Below, piece by piece: positions 1 to 8,530 of a DNA stretch of 64,000 bases. A program made the translations under genes and the position numbers. This DNA is from Labilithrix luteola (GTDB lineage: Bacteria; Myxococcota_A; Polyangia; Polyangiales; Polyangiaceae): positions 10,211,501 through 10,275,500 of the forward strand of contig NZ_CP012333.1 in NCBI RefSeq assembly GCF_001263205.1, read 5' to 3'. Each line of letters opens with the position of its first letter. Position 1 is the stretch's first letter. The notes beneath the pieces are model-generated. The model did no database searches and had not been told where the DNA came from. It was given only the letters and a program-made list of their open reading frames with translations.

Positions 1-1595
1 GGTTCACGCTGAAGAACATGCCGGTCGGCACGAAGATCCCGCTCGTCATCCAGCTCGGCCGCTGGCGCCGCCAGGTGACGATCCCGAACGTTGCATCCTG
101 CACCAATACGCCGGTCGCGGCGGCCTTGACGCGCCTTCCGAAGAACAAGAGCGAAGGTGACATCCCGCTCATGGCCTTCTCGACCGGCGCGGTCGACGCG
201 CTCGAGTGCGTCATCCGCAAGATCGGCGTCGACGACACGGAGTTCACGGCGCCGACCGGAACCGGTCGCGTCCATCTCTACAAAGGGCTGGACGACGTGA
301 ACAGCACCTACCACACGTCGACCGTGTGGGCGGCGGGCGGCGCGGCAGCTCCCGGCTCGCCGACCGAGGACCAGCTCTGGAGCAACCAGGCGACGCTGAA
401 CAAGTACGACATGGTGCTGTTCCCGTGTCAGGCCGACGAGTCGACCAGCAGCACACTCCGCAGCGCCGCGGCACACCAGAACCTGGTCAACTACGCGAAC
501 GCGGGCGGGCGAATTTTCGCCACACACTTCAGCTATATCTGGCTCTACAAAACCGCGCCATTCAGCACGACGACGCAGTGGCGCGTCACGCAGAACCCGT
601 CGCCGGTGAACCAGACCGGCTACATCGACACGAGCTTCCCCAAGGGACAGGCGCTCGCGCAGTGGCTCGTGCAAGTCAACGCGTCGACGACGCTCGGGCA
701 AATCCCCCTCGAGATCATTCGCCATGACTACGACTCGGTCGTCGCACCGTCGCAGTCGTGGATGACCATCAAGAATCCGTCGGCAAGCGTCCACTACACC
801 TTCAACACGCCGGTCGGCCAGACGGCGGACAAGCAGTGCGGGCGCGTTCTCTTCGACGACTTCCACGTCGAGAACGCGACGTTCGCGACCACGCGTACGG
901 CCACCTTCCCGGCAGAGTGCGCTGACGGCCCGATGACGCCTCAGGAGAAGCTCCTCGAGTACATGATCTTCGACCTCGGCTCGTGCGTGACGCCCGACGT
1001 TCCGCCGGTCTGCAAGAAGAAGACGTGCGCCGAGCTCGGCGTCGGCTGCGGTCCTGCCGGCGACGGTTGCGGAGGCGTCCAGCAGTGCGGAAACTGCACG
1101 CTCCCCGAGACGTGCGGAGGAGGCGGCGTCGCGAGCCAGTGCGGTGCACCGAGCTGCTCGGCGAAGACCTGCGCCCAGCAAGGCATCCAGTGCGGCCCTG
1201 CCGGCGACGGTTGCGGCAACCAGATCCAGTGCGGTGCGTGCCCGGCGGGTCAGACGTGCGGCGGCGGCGGGCAACCTGGCGTGTGCGGGAGCAAGCCTTG
1301 CACTCCGACGACCTGCGCGAAGCAGGGCATCGAATGCGGCCCCGCGGGTGACGGCTGCGGGAAGCTCCTCCAATGCGGAAACTGCACTGCGCCCGAGACC
1401 TGTGGTGGCGGCGGGCAATCCGGCGTGTGTGGCAAGCGGGATTGCCAGCCCAAGACGTGCCTCGATCTCGGCGCCAATTGCGGTCCCGTCGCCGATGGCT
1501 GCGGGAACATCCTGCAGTGCGGGACGTGTGTTGCCCCGCAGACTTGTGGTGGCGGTGGCGTCCCCAGCCAGTGTGGCGGCAGCGGCCCGAAGTGA
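1..1595 (+). CDS. Large exported protein with Cys-rich repeats, 3' part (5' end outside window)
   Basis: The reading frame is open to the left edge of the window (codons from base 3), so only the C-terminal part, about 530 residues, is present. The first 340 residues contain a stretch resembling a glutamine-amidotransferase-like fold or a carboxypeptidase-regulatory-like domain junction (GGRIFATHFSYIWLY), but I cannot name the domain. From about base 1011 there are four tandem repeats of roughly 41 residues, with the pattern C-x4-TC...CGP-x-GDGCG...QCG-x-C...TCGGGG...CG, each with about 8 cysteines. Such repeats suggest disulfide-bonded modules of a secreted or outer-surface protein. Function is unknown. 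It stands alone and ends before a LuxR gene. Confidence 0.75.
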   Translation, partial: FTLKNMPVGTKIPLVIQLGRWRRQVTIPNVASCTNTPVAAALTRLPKNKSEGDIPLMAFSTGAVDALECVIRKIGVDDTEFTAPTGTGRVHLYKGLDDVNSTYHTSTVWAAGGAAAPGSPTEDQLWSNQATLNKYDMVLFPCQADESTSSTLRSAAAHQNLVNYANAGGRIFATHFSYIWLYKTAPFSTTTQWRVTQNPSPVNQTGYIDTSFPKGQALAQWLVQVNASTTLGQIPLEIIRHDYDSVVAPSQSWMTIKNPSASVHYTFNTPVGQTADKQCGRVLFDDFHVENATFATTRTATFPAECADGPMTPQEKLLEYMIFDLGSCVTPDVPPVCKKKTCAELGVGCGPAGDGCGGVQQCGNCTLPETCGGGGVASQCGAPSCSAKTCAQQGIQCGPAGDGCGNQIQCGACPAGQTCGGGGQPGVCGSKPCTPTTCAKQGIECGPAGDGCGKLLQCGNCTAPETCGGGGQSGVCGKRDCQPKTCLDLGANCGPVADGCGNILQCGTCVAPQTCGGGGVPSQCGGSGPK

Positions 1596-1694
1596 CCATC
1601 CGCGAGATGCCGACAGGCTCGTGACACGTCGTGAGGGCGAACGCCAAGCTCGCCCTCACGCATCGTCACACACGTCGTTCGCGACGCACGATTA

Positions 1695-1708
1695 CCCCCA
1701 AATGGGGG
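1695..1708. promoter_or_regulatory. Inverted repeat CCCCCA-AA-TGGGGG, possible operator
   Basis: A perfect 6-bp inverted repeat with a 2-bp spacer lies just upstream of the LuxR-type gene. Its position suggests an operator, perhaps for the LuxR protein itself. This is inference from symmetry and position only. Confidence 0.35.
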
Positions 1709-1748
1709 AATGGGAGCTCCCTCGCATGAGCGATGGGATTGCTTCACA

Positions 1749-2537
1749 ATGCACAGAATGGCGACCTCGCTGGTACGCACGGATGCCGTTCGGCGTTTGT
1801 GGCGCGCCGTTAGTGAAGCGCGCGAGATCCGAGACGGGCGCGCCGAGCAACAGGTGCACGTCGCGAGCGAGCTCGCGCGCATCGTGAACGCCCAAGTATG
1901 TGCGTTCGCGATGGTCGAAGACTTTCGTCCAGGCGGACAAGGCCAGGTCGTCTCCGTCCAAGACTGTGGATGGGCCACGAGCTCCGAGCGCGAGTTCGTC
2001 TGGGGAACGTTCGGCCAGCAAGGCACGATCTACGATCCGGTCAACCAGGTCATCATGCGCAACTGGAACTGGACGAGCCCGACCGAGCTCGCCGTCATCC
2101 GACGCGAAGACGTCGTCGCAAACGGCGACTGGTACGACGCGCCCATGATCCACGACACGTATCGTCCGTGCCGGATCGACCACAGCATCTACGCCATGCA
2201 CGGCACCGGCAAGCCGGGGCAGGCGTACGGCCTAGGCATCAAGAAGTCGTGGGGCGAGCGCCCCTACTCCGAAGAAGATCGGAATCTCGTCGAGCTTCTC
2301 GTGGCCGAGTGCGGCTGGCTCTGGTCCCCCGATCGGCGCCTCGCAGTCGCCGCGCTGACCCCGCGGGAGCGTGAGACCCTCGAGTATCTGCTCGACGGAG
2401 CGTCGCTGAAAGAGATCGCCTACGAGCTCAAACTCTCGCGCCACACGGTGGATGGCTACGTGAAGGCCATCCACAAAACGCTCGGGGTGCACAGTCGCGC
2501 CGAGCTCGTCTCGCGCTTCCTCAACGCCAACCGCTGA
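1749..2537 (+). CDS. LuxR-family transcriptional regulator
   Basis: The C-terminal 60 residues form a classic LuxR/GerE helix-turn-helix (LTPRERETLEYLLDGASLKE, then SRHTVDGYVKAIHKTLGVHS). The N-terminal 190 residues look like a GAF/PAS-type sensor fold, but the ligand is unknown. There is no receiver domain with a phospho-Asp, so it is probably a one-component regulator. Start choice is uncertain: in-frame ATGs lie at 1710, 1749 and 1758. I prefer 1749 or 1758 because the 1710 ATG abuts the CCCCCA/TGGGGG dyad and no start has a clear Shine-Dalgarno. It converges with rpsD. Target genes are unknown. Confidence 0.85.
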   Translation: MHRMATSLVRTDAVRRLWRAVSEAREIRDGRAEQQVHVASELARIVNAQVCAFAMVEDFRPGGQGQVVSVQDCGWATSSEREFVWGTFGQQGTIYDPVNQVIMRNWNWTSPTELAVIRREDVVANGDWYDAPMIHDTYRPCRIDHSIYAMHGTGKPGQAYGLGIKKSWGERPYSEEDRNLVELLVAECGWLWSPDRRLAVAALTPRERETLEYLLDGASLKEIAYELKLSRHTVDGYVKAIHKTLGVHSRAELVSRFLNANR

Positions 2538-2604
2538 AGCTCGTCGGCACGACCGCAAGCCTGGCATCTCTCCGGAACGAATCGCTTCGAGAAACGGGCG
2601 CGAA

Positions 2605-2650
2605 CGACAAAACGAAATCGGGAGGATGCAGAGTGATCCGCATCCTCCCG
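2605..2650 (-). terminator. Rho-independent terminator after rpsD
   Basis: An 11-bp perfect stem (CGGGAGGATGC at 2619-2629 with its complement at 2640-2650) and a 10-nt loop are followed, on the minus strand, by a T-rich stretch (ATTTCGTTTTG). It sits 20 bp past the rpsD stop. Confidence 0.85.
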
Positions 2651-2670
2651 ACCGCGATCGAAGCGAACGC

Positions 2671-3282
2671 TCAGACGCGCTGCGAGTAGAACTCGACGAC
2701 GAGCTGGAGGTTCACGGTGAAGAGGGCCGACGTCTCGTCCGGGAGGTTCGAGACCACGGCCGTACCGGCCTGGCGGTTCACCTCGAGCCACGGCGTCTGG
2801 AAGCCGTCGGCGACCTGGGCGCCCGCGGCGACCGAGCCGAGCTCACGGCTCTTCTCGCGGAGCGAGATGGTCTGGCCCTTGTCGACGCGGAACGACGCGA
2901 TGTCGACGCGCTTGCCGTTGACGAGGACGTGGCCGTGGTTGACGAGTTGGCGGGCCGCCGGGATGGTGCGAGCCCAACCCGCGCGGAAGACCACGTTGTC
3001 GAGGCGGCGCTCGAGAAGCTCGATGAGCTTGTGGCCGGTCTGACCGCCCGACGTCTTCGCCTCCACCATGAGCGTACGGAGCTGACGCTCGCTCACGCCG
3101 TAGTTCATCTTCACCTTCTGCTTCTCGTGAAGGCGAACGGCGAACTCGGTGAGCTTCTTGCGCGCCTGGCCGTGCTGGCCGGGGGGGTACGGGCGACGCT
3201 CCGCCTTCTTGGTCGTGAGACCGGGGAGCTCGGTACCGAGGGCGCGAAGGACTTTGAGGCGGGGACCAGTGTAGCGGCTCAT
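2671..3282 (-). CDS. rpsD: 30S ribosomal protein S4, zinc-free (C-minus) form
   Basis: S4 binds 16S rRNA early in small-subunit assembly. The 203-residue length is normal. The start MSRYTGPRLKVLRALG and the S4 RNA-binding domain at about 91-155 are clear. The N-terminal region has no cysteines, so it lacks the zinc knuckle of C-plus S4 proteins. The gene is not beside rpsM, rpsK or rpoA as in the usual alpha operon. It lies 13 bp downstream of the peroxiredoxin on the same strand, with AAGAG as a possible ribosome binding site, so it is probably transcribed from the peroxiredoxin promoter with its Fur-type box. A second, zinc-binding S4 copy elsewhere is possible but cannot be seen here. Confidence 0.95.
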   Translation of the reverse strand: MSRYTGPRLKVLRALGTELPGLTTKKAERRPYPPGQHGQARKKLTEFAVRLHEKQKVKMNYGVSERQLRTLMVEAKTSGGQTGHKLIELLERRLDNVVFRAGWARTIPAARQLVNHGHVLVNGKRVDIASFRVDKGQTISLREKSRELGSVAAGAQVADGFQTPWLEVNRQAGTAVVSNLPDETSALFTVNLQLVVEFYSQRV

Positions 3283-3295
3283 CGAAGTATCTCTT

Positions 3296-3859
3296 TCAGG
3301 GCTTCAGGGTGGCGTCGCCGGGCTTCCAGTCGATCGGGCAGAGACCACCCGTCTTGAAGGCGCGAAGCGTGCGGAGCGTCTCGTCGACCGAGCGGCCGAC
3401 GTCAAGGTCATTGATCACCGACGAACGAAGGATGCCCTTGTCGTCGATGATGAAGGTGCCGCGGAGCGAGACGCCCGCGCCTTCTACGAACACGCCGTAG
3501 TCCTTCGACACGGTGTGCGTCAAGTCGCTCGCGAGAGAATAGCGGAGCTCACCGAGGCCGCCGAGGTCCTTGCCGGCGCGAATCCAGGCGCGGTGCGTGT
3601 GGACCGAGTCGGTCGAAACGCCGATGACTTCAGCGCCTTCCTTCGCGAATTCCTCGTAACGCTCGCTGAAGCCACGGAGCTCCGTCGGGCAGACGAAGGT
3701 GAAGTCGAGCGGGTAGAACACCAGGACGACCCACTTTCCACGGTAGTCGGAGAGCTTCACCGGCTCTTCGAGCGTCTGGATGTTCTTGGTCGACGCCATC
3801 GAGAAGTCCGGGGCCGGACGACCGACGAATGCGCGGGGGGTGTAGCCGAGGGATTCCAT
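3296..3859 (-). CDS. Typical 2-Cys peroxiredoxin (AhpC/Prx1 family)
   Basis: Thiol peroxidase that reduces H2O2, organic hydroperoxides and possibly peroxynitrite in the cytoplasm. Peroxidatic Cys57 is in the motif FTFVCPTE and the resolving Cys174 is in GGLCPIDW. The 187-residue length and the conserved FYPLDF-TFVCPTE block are standard for the family. No AhpF or dedicated thioredoxin gene is adjacent, so the reductant is unknown. A Fur-family 7-1-7 palindrome lies 51 bp upstream of the start, consistent with iron- or peroxide-responsive control. The gene is followed after 13 bp by rpsD. Confidence 0.93.
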   Translation of the reverse strand: MESLGYTPRAFVGRPAPDFSMASTKNIQTLEEPVKLSDYRGKWVVLVFYPLDFTFVCPTELRGFSERYEEFAKEGAEVIGVSTDSVHTHRAWIRAGKDLGGLGELRYSLASDLTHTVSKDYGVFVEGAGVSLRGTFIIDDKGILRSSVINDLDVGRSVDETLRTLRAFKTGGLCPIDWKPGDATLKP

Positions 3860-3909
3860 GTTGCGTGGCTCCTGGGGTTACGAGGTGTGCGGCCGCACCC
3901 TACTGCTCA

Positions 3910-3924
3910 TGAAAACAGTTTTCA
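3910..3924. promoter_or_regulatory. Fur-family box (7-1-7 palindrome) before the peroxiredoxin
   Basis: TGAAAAC-A-GTTTTCA is a perfect 7-1-7 inverted repeat, the geometry of Fur/PerR/Zur boxes (TGATAAT-n-ATTATCA class). It lies 51 bp before the peroxiredoxin start codon. It shares the TGAAA-N5-TTTCA core with the two boxes in front of the imelysin operon at 12359-12397, suggesting one regulator for both. Confidence 0.7.
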
Positions 3925-4021
3925 ATTTCATTATGGGGATGGCGCACGGAAAGGCCGCGTGTCAGTCTCCGCCGCCGTCAGCTCGGGCGTAGCACCCGAT
4001 GACGCGCGGATCTTTACTCGA

Positions 4022-4939
4022 ATGAAGCGACCTTCCCTTCCGAATTTCGCGAATTTCGCTCTGGCCGCTACGCTCGCGCTTGCTGCGGGGTACGGCTGCT
4101 ACACCGGGCCTGACAGCGTGCCGACGGCGATTCCCGTGGCGGACAAGCCTTCGAAGCCGTCCGCCGCCCCGACCGCCGAGGGCATGCCTTGCGACGTGGG
4201 CGCCCTGCTCCAGAAGTACTGCACCTCGTGCCACGGAGATCCGCCGGTGGGCGCCAAGAGCTCGCTCGTGACACGCGAAGCCTTGATGGCGTCGTGGGAT
4301 GGCGGCGATTCCCTGGCGGCCCTGTCCCTCGCCCGCATGCGTGACGTGGAGAACCCGATGCCGCCGTCGGGAAACCTCTCCGAGAACGAGATCGCGATCT
4401 TCGAGCAGTGGGTGAACGAGGGCATGCCGGCCGGCAGCTGTGATTCGCCCAACGCGACGGATCCGGTGCCGATCGAGCTCACGTGCACGAGCGGCAAGTA
4501 CTGGACGAAGGGCGAAGACCACGGCGACAAGCTCATGACCCCGGGTCGTGCGTGCATCAACTGCCATAGCGGCGTCGGGTCCGGCAAGACGATGGACGAC
4601 GACGATGACGATGAGCACGAGCACGACGATGCGCCGCTCTTCACGTTCGCCGGCACCGTCTACCCTACGGCGCACGAGCCGGACGATTGCTACGGCGTGG
4701 ACGGCAAGACGACGGGAACGACGGTCATCCTCCACGGTGCCGACGGCGAGTCGCTGACGCTCGCAGTGAACGCCTCGGGCAACTTCTTCACCGAGCTCCC
4801 CCTCGCCCTTCCCTACACCGCGGAGGTCGTTCGCGACGGCAAGAGCCGCACGATGAAGACGGAAGCGACCGACGGCGACTGCAACACCTGCCACGGCGCG
4901 CGCAGCGGCGAAGCCAACGGCCGTATCACGGCGCCTTGA
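4022..4939 (+). CDS. Tri-haem c-type cytochrome-like lipoprotein
   Basis: Predicted 305-residue lipoprotein: basic start, hydrophobic stretch, then lipobox-like AAGYGC. Three CxxCH haem-attachment motifs are visible: CTSCHGD in an N-terminal cytochrome-like domain with the downstream methionine-rich MPPSG, CINCHSG in the middle, and CNTCHGA near the C terminus. Between the last two there is an acidic/His run (DDDDDDEHEHDD) and a beta-rich segment. An electron-transfer role at the periplasmic face is inferred. The frame extends upstream to 3515, but the ATG at 4022 begins the signal peptide. It is convergent with the HTTM gene at the end of the iron operon, so a functional link is possible but unproven. 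Confidence 0.82.
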   Translation: MKRPSLPNFANFALAATLALAAGYGCYTGPDSVPTAIPVADKPSKPSAAPTAEGMPCDVGALLQKYCTSCHGDPPVGAKSSLVTREALMASWDGGDSLAALSLARMRDVENPMPPSGNLSENEIAIFEQWVNEGMPAGSCDSPNATDPVPIELTCTSGKYWTKGEDHGDKLMTPGRACINCHSGVGSGKTMDDDDDDEHEHDDAPLFTFAGTVYPTAHEPDDCYGVDGKTTGTTVILHGADGESLTLAVNASGNFFTELPLALPYTAEVVRDGKSRTMKTEATDGDCNTCHGARSGEANGRITAP

Positions 4940-4961
4940 TCCGGACGTCCGCGCGAAGCGC

Positions 4962-6317
4962 TCAGAACTCGGGCGCTTCGGTCGGCCCCGGAAGGATCCA
5001 CGGCTTGGGTCCGAAGCCTTCGGAGACCTTCGCGAGATCGACGCGAGGATCGATGAGCGCGTGCGGGCGACGGCCGTTCAACGCGACCTGCGCATCGACG
5101 TGCACCTCGACCCCCGGGATGCCGCGCTTCGCGTAATCGTCCGCGACGATGTGCGCGAACTCGAGGATCATGTCCGGCTGCGTGGACATCATCTTGATCT
5201 GGTAGCGCGTGAGGTAGTCGTACGGGTCGACGACCCAGCGGCGGTGCGTGGCCGGATCGATCACGGTCATGTCGACCGCGCCGTTCTTCTCCATCAGCAT
5301 CACGTTCCACCCGAAGCGGAACCCCTCCTCGGTCCAGAGAACGTTGCCCGAATAGAGCACGTGGCGGAACGGCACGAGCAGCTCGAACGCCGCGTAGAAC
5401 ACGACGATCGGCACGCCCCATCGCGGGAAGCTCGGAAGTGCGTGCTCACGACGCTCGCGCGAAAGAAGCCCGATGCGCTCGAAGACCGCCCGCGGCCAGC
5501 TGGGGTCGAAGAACACGAGCGCCATCGCCGTCATGATCCAGGGAAACATTCCGAGCTGGAAAAGACGCGCCGTGACGACGTGGAAGAAGACGACGACCAG
5601 ATACGCGAACGGGCGCGTCCGACGCCACAGCAGGAACCCGACGATGGTCAGATCGAAGACGGCTCCGCACCAGCTGAACGCGTAGGCGAAGGCCTTCTCG
5701 TGGAAGAAACGCCCGAGCCCCGGAAACTCGGTGTTCGCGCCGAGCCAGATCGTGAGGGGTTGCGCGTGGACCAGCCAGTCGGCCTTCAGCTTCGCGACGC
5801 CCCCGAAGAAGTACACGCAGGCGACTTGGAAGCGCAGGATCCACAGACACCAGGCGGGGGCCGATGACCAGGCCTCGTCGGGACGACGCCAGACGCGCAC
5901 CGAGGCGGCGCGGTCGAGCGGCAAGACCGTCATCACGAGCGAGAGGCACGTGACGAGGTAGTAGTGGTTCAGGTAGTTCGTCTTGTCGACGAAGTGCGCG
6001 TACGTGAAGAGCGCGCAGAAAAGCGCAATCGCCGGTCGATAGAAGAGCCCCAGCGCCACGCACGCTGCGCAGACGACCATCGCTGCATAGTGCACGTACA
6101 TGCCGTAGCCGGGCCACGGGTGCACCCACGAGAAGCCGTAGTAGTGGAAGAAGTGCTTCGGCACCTCGTAGTACTCGTGGATCCAGCGATGCGCGAAGAA
6201 GCGTAGCGCGGCCACGCACAGGAGCGTGCCGAAGGCGATGCGGAATGCCGCGAGCGCGGCGATGTCGACGGGCGCCCGGAGCAGCGCGCCCAGTCTTTGT
6301 TTCACGGCCCCGACCAC
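4962..6317 (-). CDS. HTTM-domain membrane protein (vitamin K-dependent gamma-carboxylase homologue)
   Basis: 451 residues. The N-terminal 310 residues contain multiple hydrophobic segments and the HTTM signature region (RIAFGTLL...HFFHYYGFSWVHPWPGYGMY, FVDKTNYLNHYYLV, YFFGGVAKLKADWL), homologous to animal gamma-glutamyl carboxylase. The last 120 residues are soluble. Bacterial family members have no established general substrate. It is the last gene of the five-gene imelysin/TonB operon and overlaps the preceding receptor gene by 16 bp, which argues for translational coupling and a role tied to iron or to modification of a cell-envelope partner. That role is inference. Confidence 0.85.
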   Translation of the reverse strand: MVGAVKQRLGALLRAPVDIAALAAFRIAFGTLLCVAALRFFAHRWIHEYYEVPKHFFHYYGFSWVHPWPGYGMYVHYAAMVVCAACVALGLFYRPAIALFCALFTYAHFVDKTNYLNHYYLVTCLSLVMTVLPLDRAASVRVWRRPDEAWSSAPAWCLWILRFQVACVYFFGGVAKLKADWLVHAQPLTIWLGANTEFPGLGRFFHEKAFAYAFSWCGAVFDLTIVGFLLWRRTRPFAYLVVVFFHVVTARLFQLGMFPWIMTAMALVFFDPSWPRAVFERIGLLSRERREHALPSFPRWGVPIVVFYAAFELLVPFRHVLYSGNVLWTEEGFRFGWNVMLMEKNGAVDMTVIDPATHRRWVVDPYDYLTRYQIKMMSTQPDMILEFAHIVADDYAKRGIPGVEVHVDAQVALNGRRPHALIDPRVDLAKVSEGFGPKPWILPGPTEAPEF

Positions 6318-8530
6318 TTGAGGCCCACCATGGCTTGGCGGTAGCCGGCCGTGAAGATGCCGTTCGGGAGACGACTCGACAGGTACACGTCGTCGAAGGC
6401 GTTCTTGACCGTCAGGAGGAGCGAGATCCCCGTCGGCTTGTGGCGATAGCGCGCCCCGAGGTCGAGGATCTTGTAGGCGGGGATCTGACCCGCGCGGCCG
6501 GAGACGTCGGGCTCGAGGGTGTTCTGTTCGTCGGCGAACTGACTACCGACGTAGGAGAACGAGACCTGGCCGCCGAGACCGCTCGAGTGATCGCCGTCGA
6601 GCGTCACCGTGAGTGTGTTCTCCGGCGCGTACGGGACGAAGTTGCCCTGGTTCGGTCCGTCGCTGAACGTCGAACGCACGTACGTGTACTGTGCAGAAAG
6701 GTCGAGTTCGAGCGGCAAGCCGTCGCGAACGCCGAAGTGCGTGAGGGCCGTGACCTCGGCGCCGACATGGCGCGTCTTTCCGCCGTTCTTGAACTCGGCG
6801 GTCGAGCCGCTCAGCGTGTTGTTCGAGATCAGCTGGTTGTCGAAGTTCGTGAGGAAGCCCGTGACCTCGCCGCGGAACCAGCGGAACGGCCGCGCGCGCG
6901 TGCCGAGCTCGTAGTTCATGCTGCGCTCGGCATCGAGTCCTGCGTCCTTGCCGGTGGGCGTGATCGACTGGCTCACGCGCGGCGGGCTGTAGCCCGAGTG
7001 GACGCCCCAGAACACGTTGAACACGGGCTTGCCGTACGCAAACCCGACGCCGGGCATCACGCCGGTGGTGGACGACGTACCCGAGAGATCGACGTCTTGA
7101 GGAAGGCCGACGTCGCTCAGGACCCGCCGCGAGTTCCGTCGCGAGATCGCATGCTCGACGCGGAAACTCGGCGTCACGAGCATGTTCTTGAGGAAGGCCA
7201 TGCGATCTTCGGCGTAGGCCGCAAGACCGAGGATGGTCGTCGTGTCGTCGGTCTGGAGATCGCCCGTCTCGGCGGTGGGCGTCGTGCCGTTCGAGAGCTT
7301 GCGGCGCGCCGAGTCGATCATCGCGCGACCGCCGACGATGAGGCGGTGGTTCACCGAACCGGTGTCGAAACGCTGCTCGAGCTGAGGCTCGACACCGGCG
7401 ACGTTGTAGGAGCGGTCGCGAAGCGAGCGGGTGTTGCGGAAGTAGAGCGCGGCGTCGTCGGCGCGCGTGTCGCCGAGGATGCGCTGGTACTGATCCGGCG
7501 GGAGAACGGCCTTGCGGTCGAAGTCCTGCTGGTAGATCCGCATGTCGACCATGTACGCGAAGGCGGTCGTACGCAGCGTGGTGAGTGGCGTGAGGCGCTG
7601 CTCGTGCTGGAGCGAGACTTCGTACCGGCGGATCCCGAACAGGTCGTCCGGTGCGACCGTGTTCTGACGCGGATCGGCCTTGTACATCGAGTTCGTCAGG
7701 CCAACGTACGTGGTGTGCGAGACCTCGTCGTACGCGGAGATCTTCAGCGTGGCTTCGCCGTTCTTGCCGGTGGGAAAGGCGACCTTTCCCATGACGTCGG
7801 TGACGTCGAAGCCCATGTTCTGGAAGCCGTCGCCCTGCTTGTGGAAGGCCTGAACGACGTACCGAACGTCGCCGACAGCGTTGCCATAGCGAACGAGACC
7901 GCGCGCGAACGAGCGCTGGCCGTAGTCCGCTTCGACGGACCATTCCTCGCGCGTCGGCGGCGCCCACGTGTACAGGTTGACGACGCCGCCGACCGTCTGG
8001 GGGCCGTAGCGAAGGACCTCGTGGCCCTTGAGGACGTCGAGACGCTGCACGCGCTCGATCGGCGTCGAGTAATAGAGCTCGGGCTCGCCGTAAGGGCTGA
8101 CGACGACGGGAACGCCGTCTTCCTGGATCAGCACGAGGCGGCTTCGCGTGGGGTTGAGGCCGCGCACACCGAGGTTCAGGCGGAGGCCCATGCCGTCTTC
8201 CTGACGGACGACGAGGCCCGGAACGCGACGGAACACCTCCGACGTGCTCTGCGGCTGCGCGCGCTTGATCTCCGTCTCGGAGACGCGCGAGCCGGAGCCC
8301 GTCGAGCGCTCCAGCGTGTCGGCCATGTTGCCTCGAACGGTGACCGTGTCCGGCCCTTCCGTCGCGGCGGCGGGCGCAGCTTCGGGCTGCGCGGGCGGAG
8401 ATGGAGCCGCTGGTTCGGGCGCAGGCGTCGCCGTTTCGTCTGCATGGGCGGCCCCGCCTGCGAGCACGATGCTCGCGGCGACGACCAGACCGCTCAGCTT
8501 CCCCAGGCGGCGTGCGCCGTCAGTCACCAT
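6302..8530 (-). CDS. TonB-dependent outer-membrane receptor, FecA-like
   Basis: 742 residues with a signal peptide (AGGAAHA), a Pro/Ala-rich linker, a plug domain (about 60-190, with SEVFRRVPGLVVRQEDG and LNLGVRGLNPTRSRLVLIQEDG) and a beta-barrel ending in an aromatic-containing strand (YRQAMVGLKWSGP). Plug features such as SPYGEPELYYSTPIERVQRLD resemble FecA/ferric-chelate receptors. It would import an iron chelate using TonB-ExbBD energy. No FecIR anti-sigma pair is adjacent and no N-terminal signalling domain is evident. It overlaps the upstream imelysin gene by 11 bp and the downstream HTTM gene by 16 bp, so all three are in one operon under the Fur-type boxes at 12359-12397. Confidence 0.9.
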   Translation of the reverse strand: MVTDGARRLGKLSGLVVAASIVLAGGAAHADETATPAPEPAAPSPPAQPEAAPAAATEGPDTVTVRGNMADTLERSTGSGSRVSETEIKRAQPQSTSEVFRRVPGLVVRQEDGMGLRLNLGVRGLNPTRSRLVLIQEDGVPVVVSPYGEPELYYSTPIERVQRLDVLKGHEVLRYGPQTVGGVVNLYTWAPPTREEWSVEADYGQRSFARGLVRYGNAVGDVRYVVQAFHKQGDGFQNMGFDVTDVMGKVAFPTGKNGEATLKISAYDEVSHTTYVGLTNSMYKADPRQNTVAPDDLFGIRRYEVSLQHEQRLTPLTTLRTTAFAYMVDMRIYQQDFDRKAVLPPDQYQRILGDTRADDAALYFRNTRSLRDRSYNVAGVEPQLEQRFDTGSVNHRLIVGGRAMIDSARRKLSNGTTPTAETGDLQTDDTTTILGLAAYAEDRMAFLKNMLVTPSFRVEHAISRRNSRRVLSDVGLPQDVDLSGTSSTTGVMPGVGFAYGKPVFNVFWGVHSGYSPPRVSQSITPTGKDAGLDAERSMNYELGTRARPFRWFRGEVTGFLTNFDNQLISNNTLSGSTAEFKNGGKTRHVGAEVTALTHFGVRDGLPLELDLSAQYTYVRSTFSDGPNQGNFVPYAPENTLTVTLDGDHSSGLGGQVSFSYVGSQFADEQNTLEPDVSGRAGQIPAYKILDLGARYRHKPTGISLLLTVKNAFDDVYLSSRLPNGIFTAGYRQAMVGLKWSGP

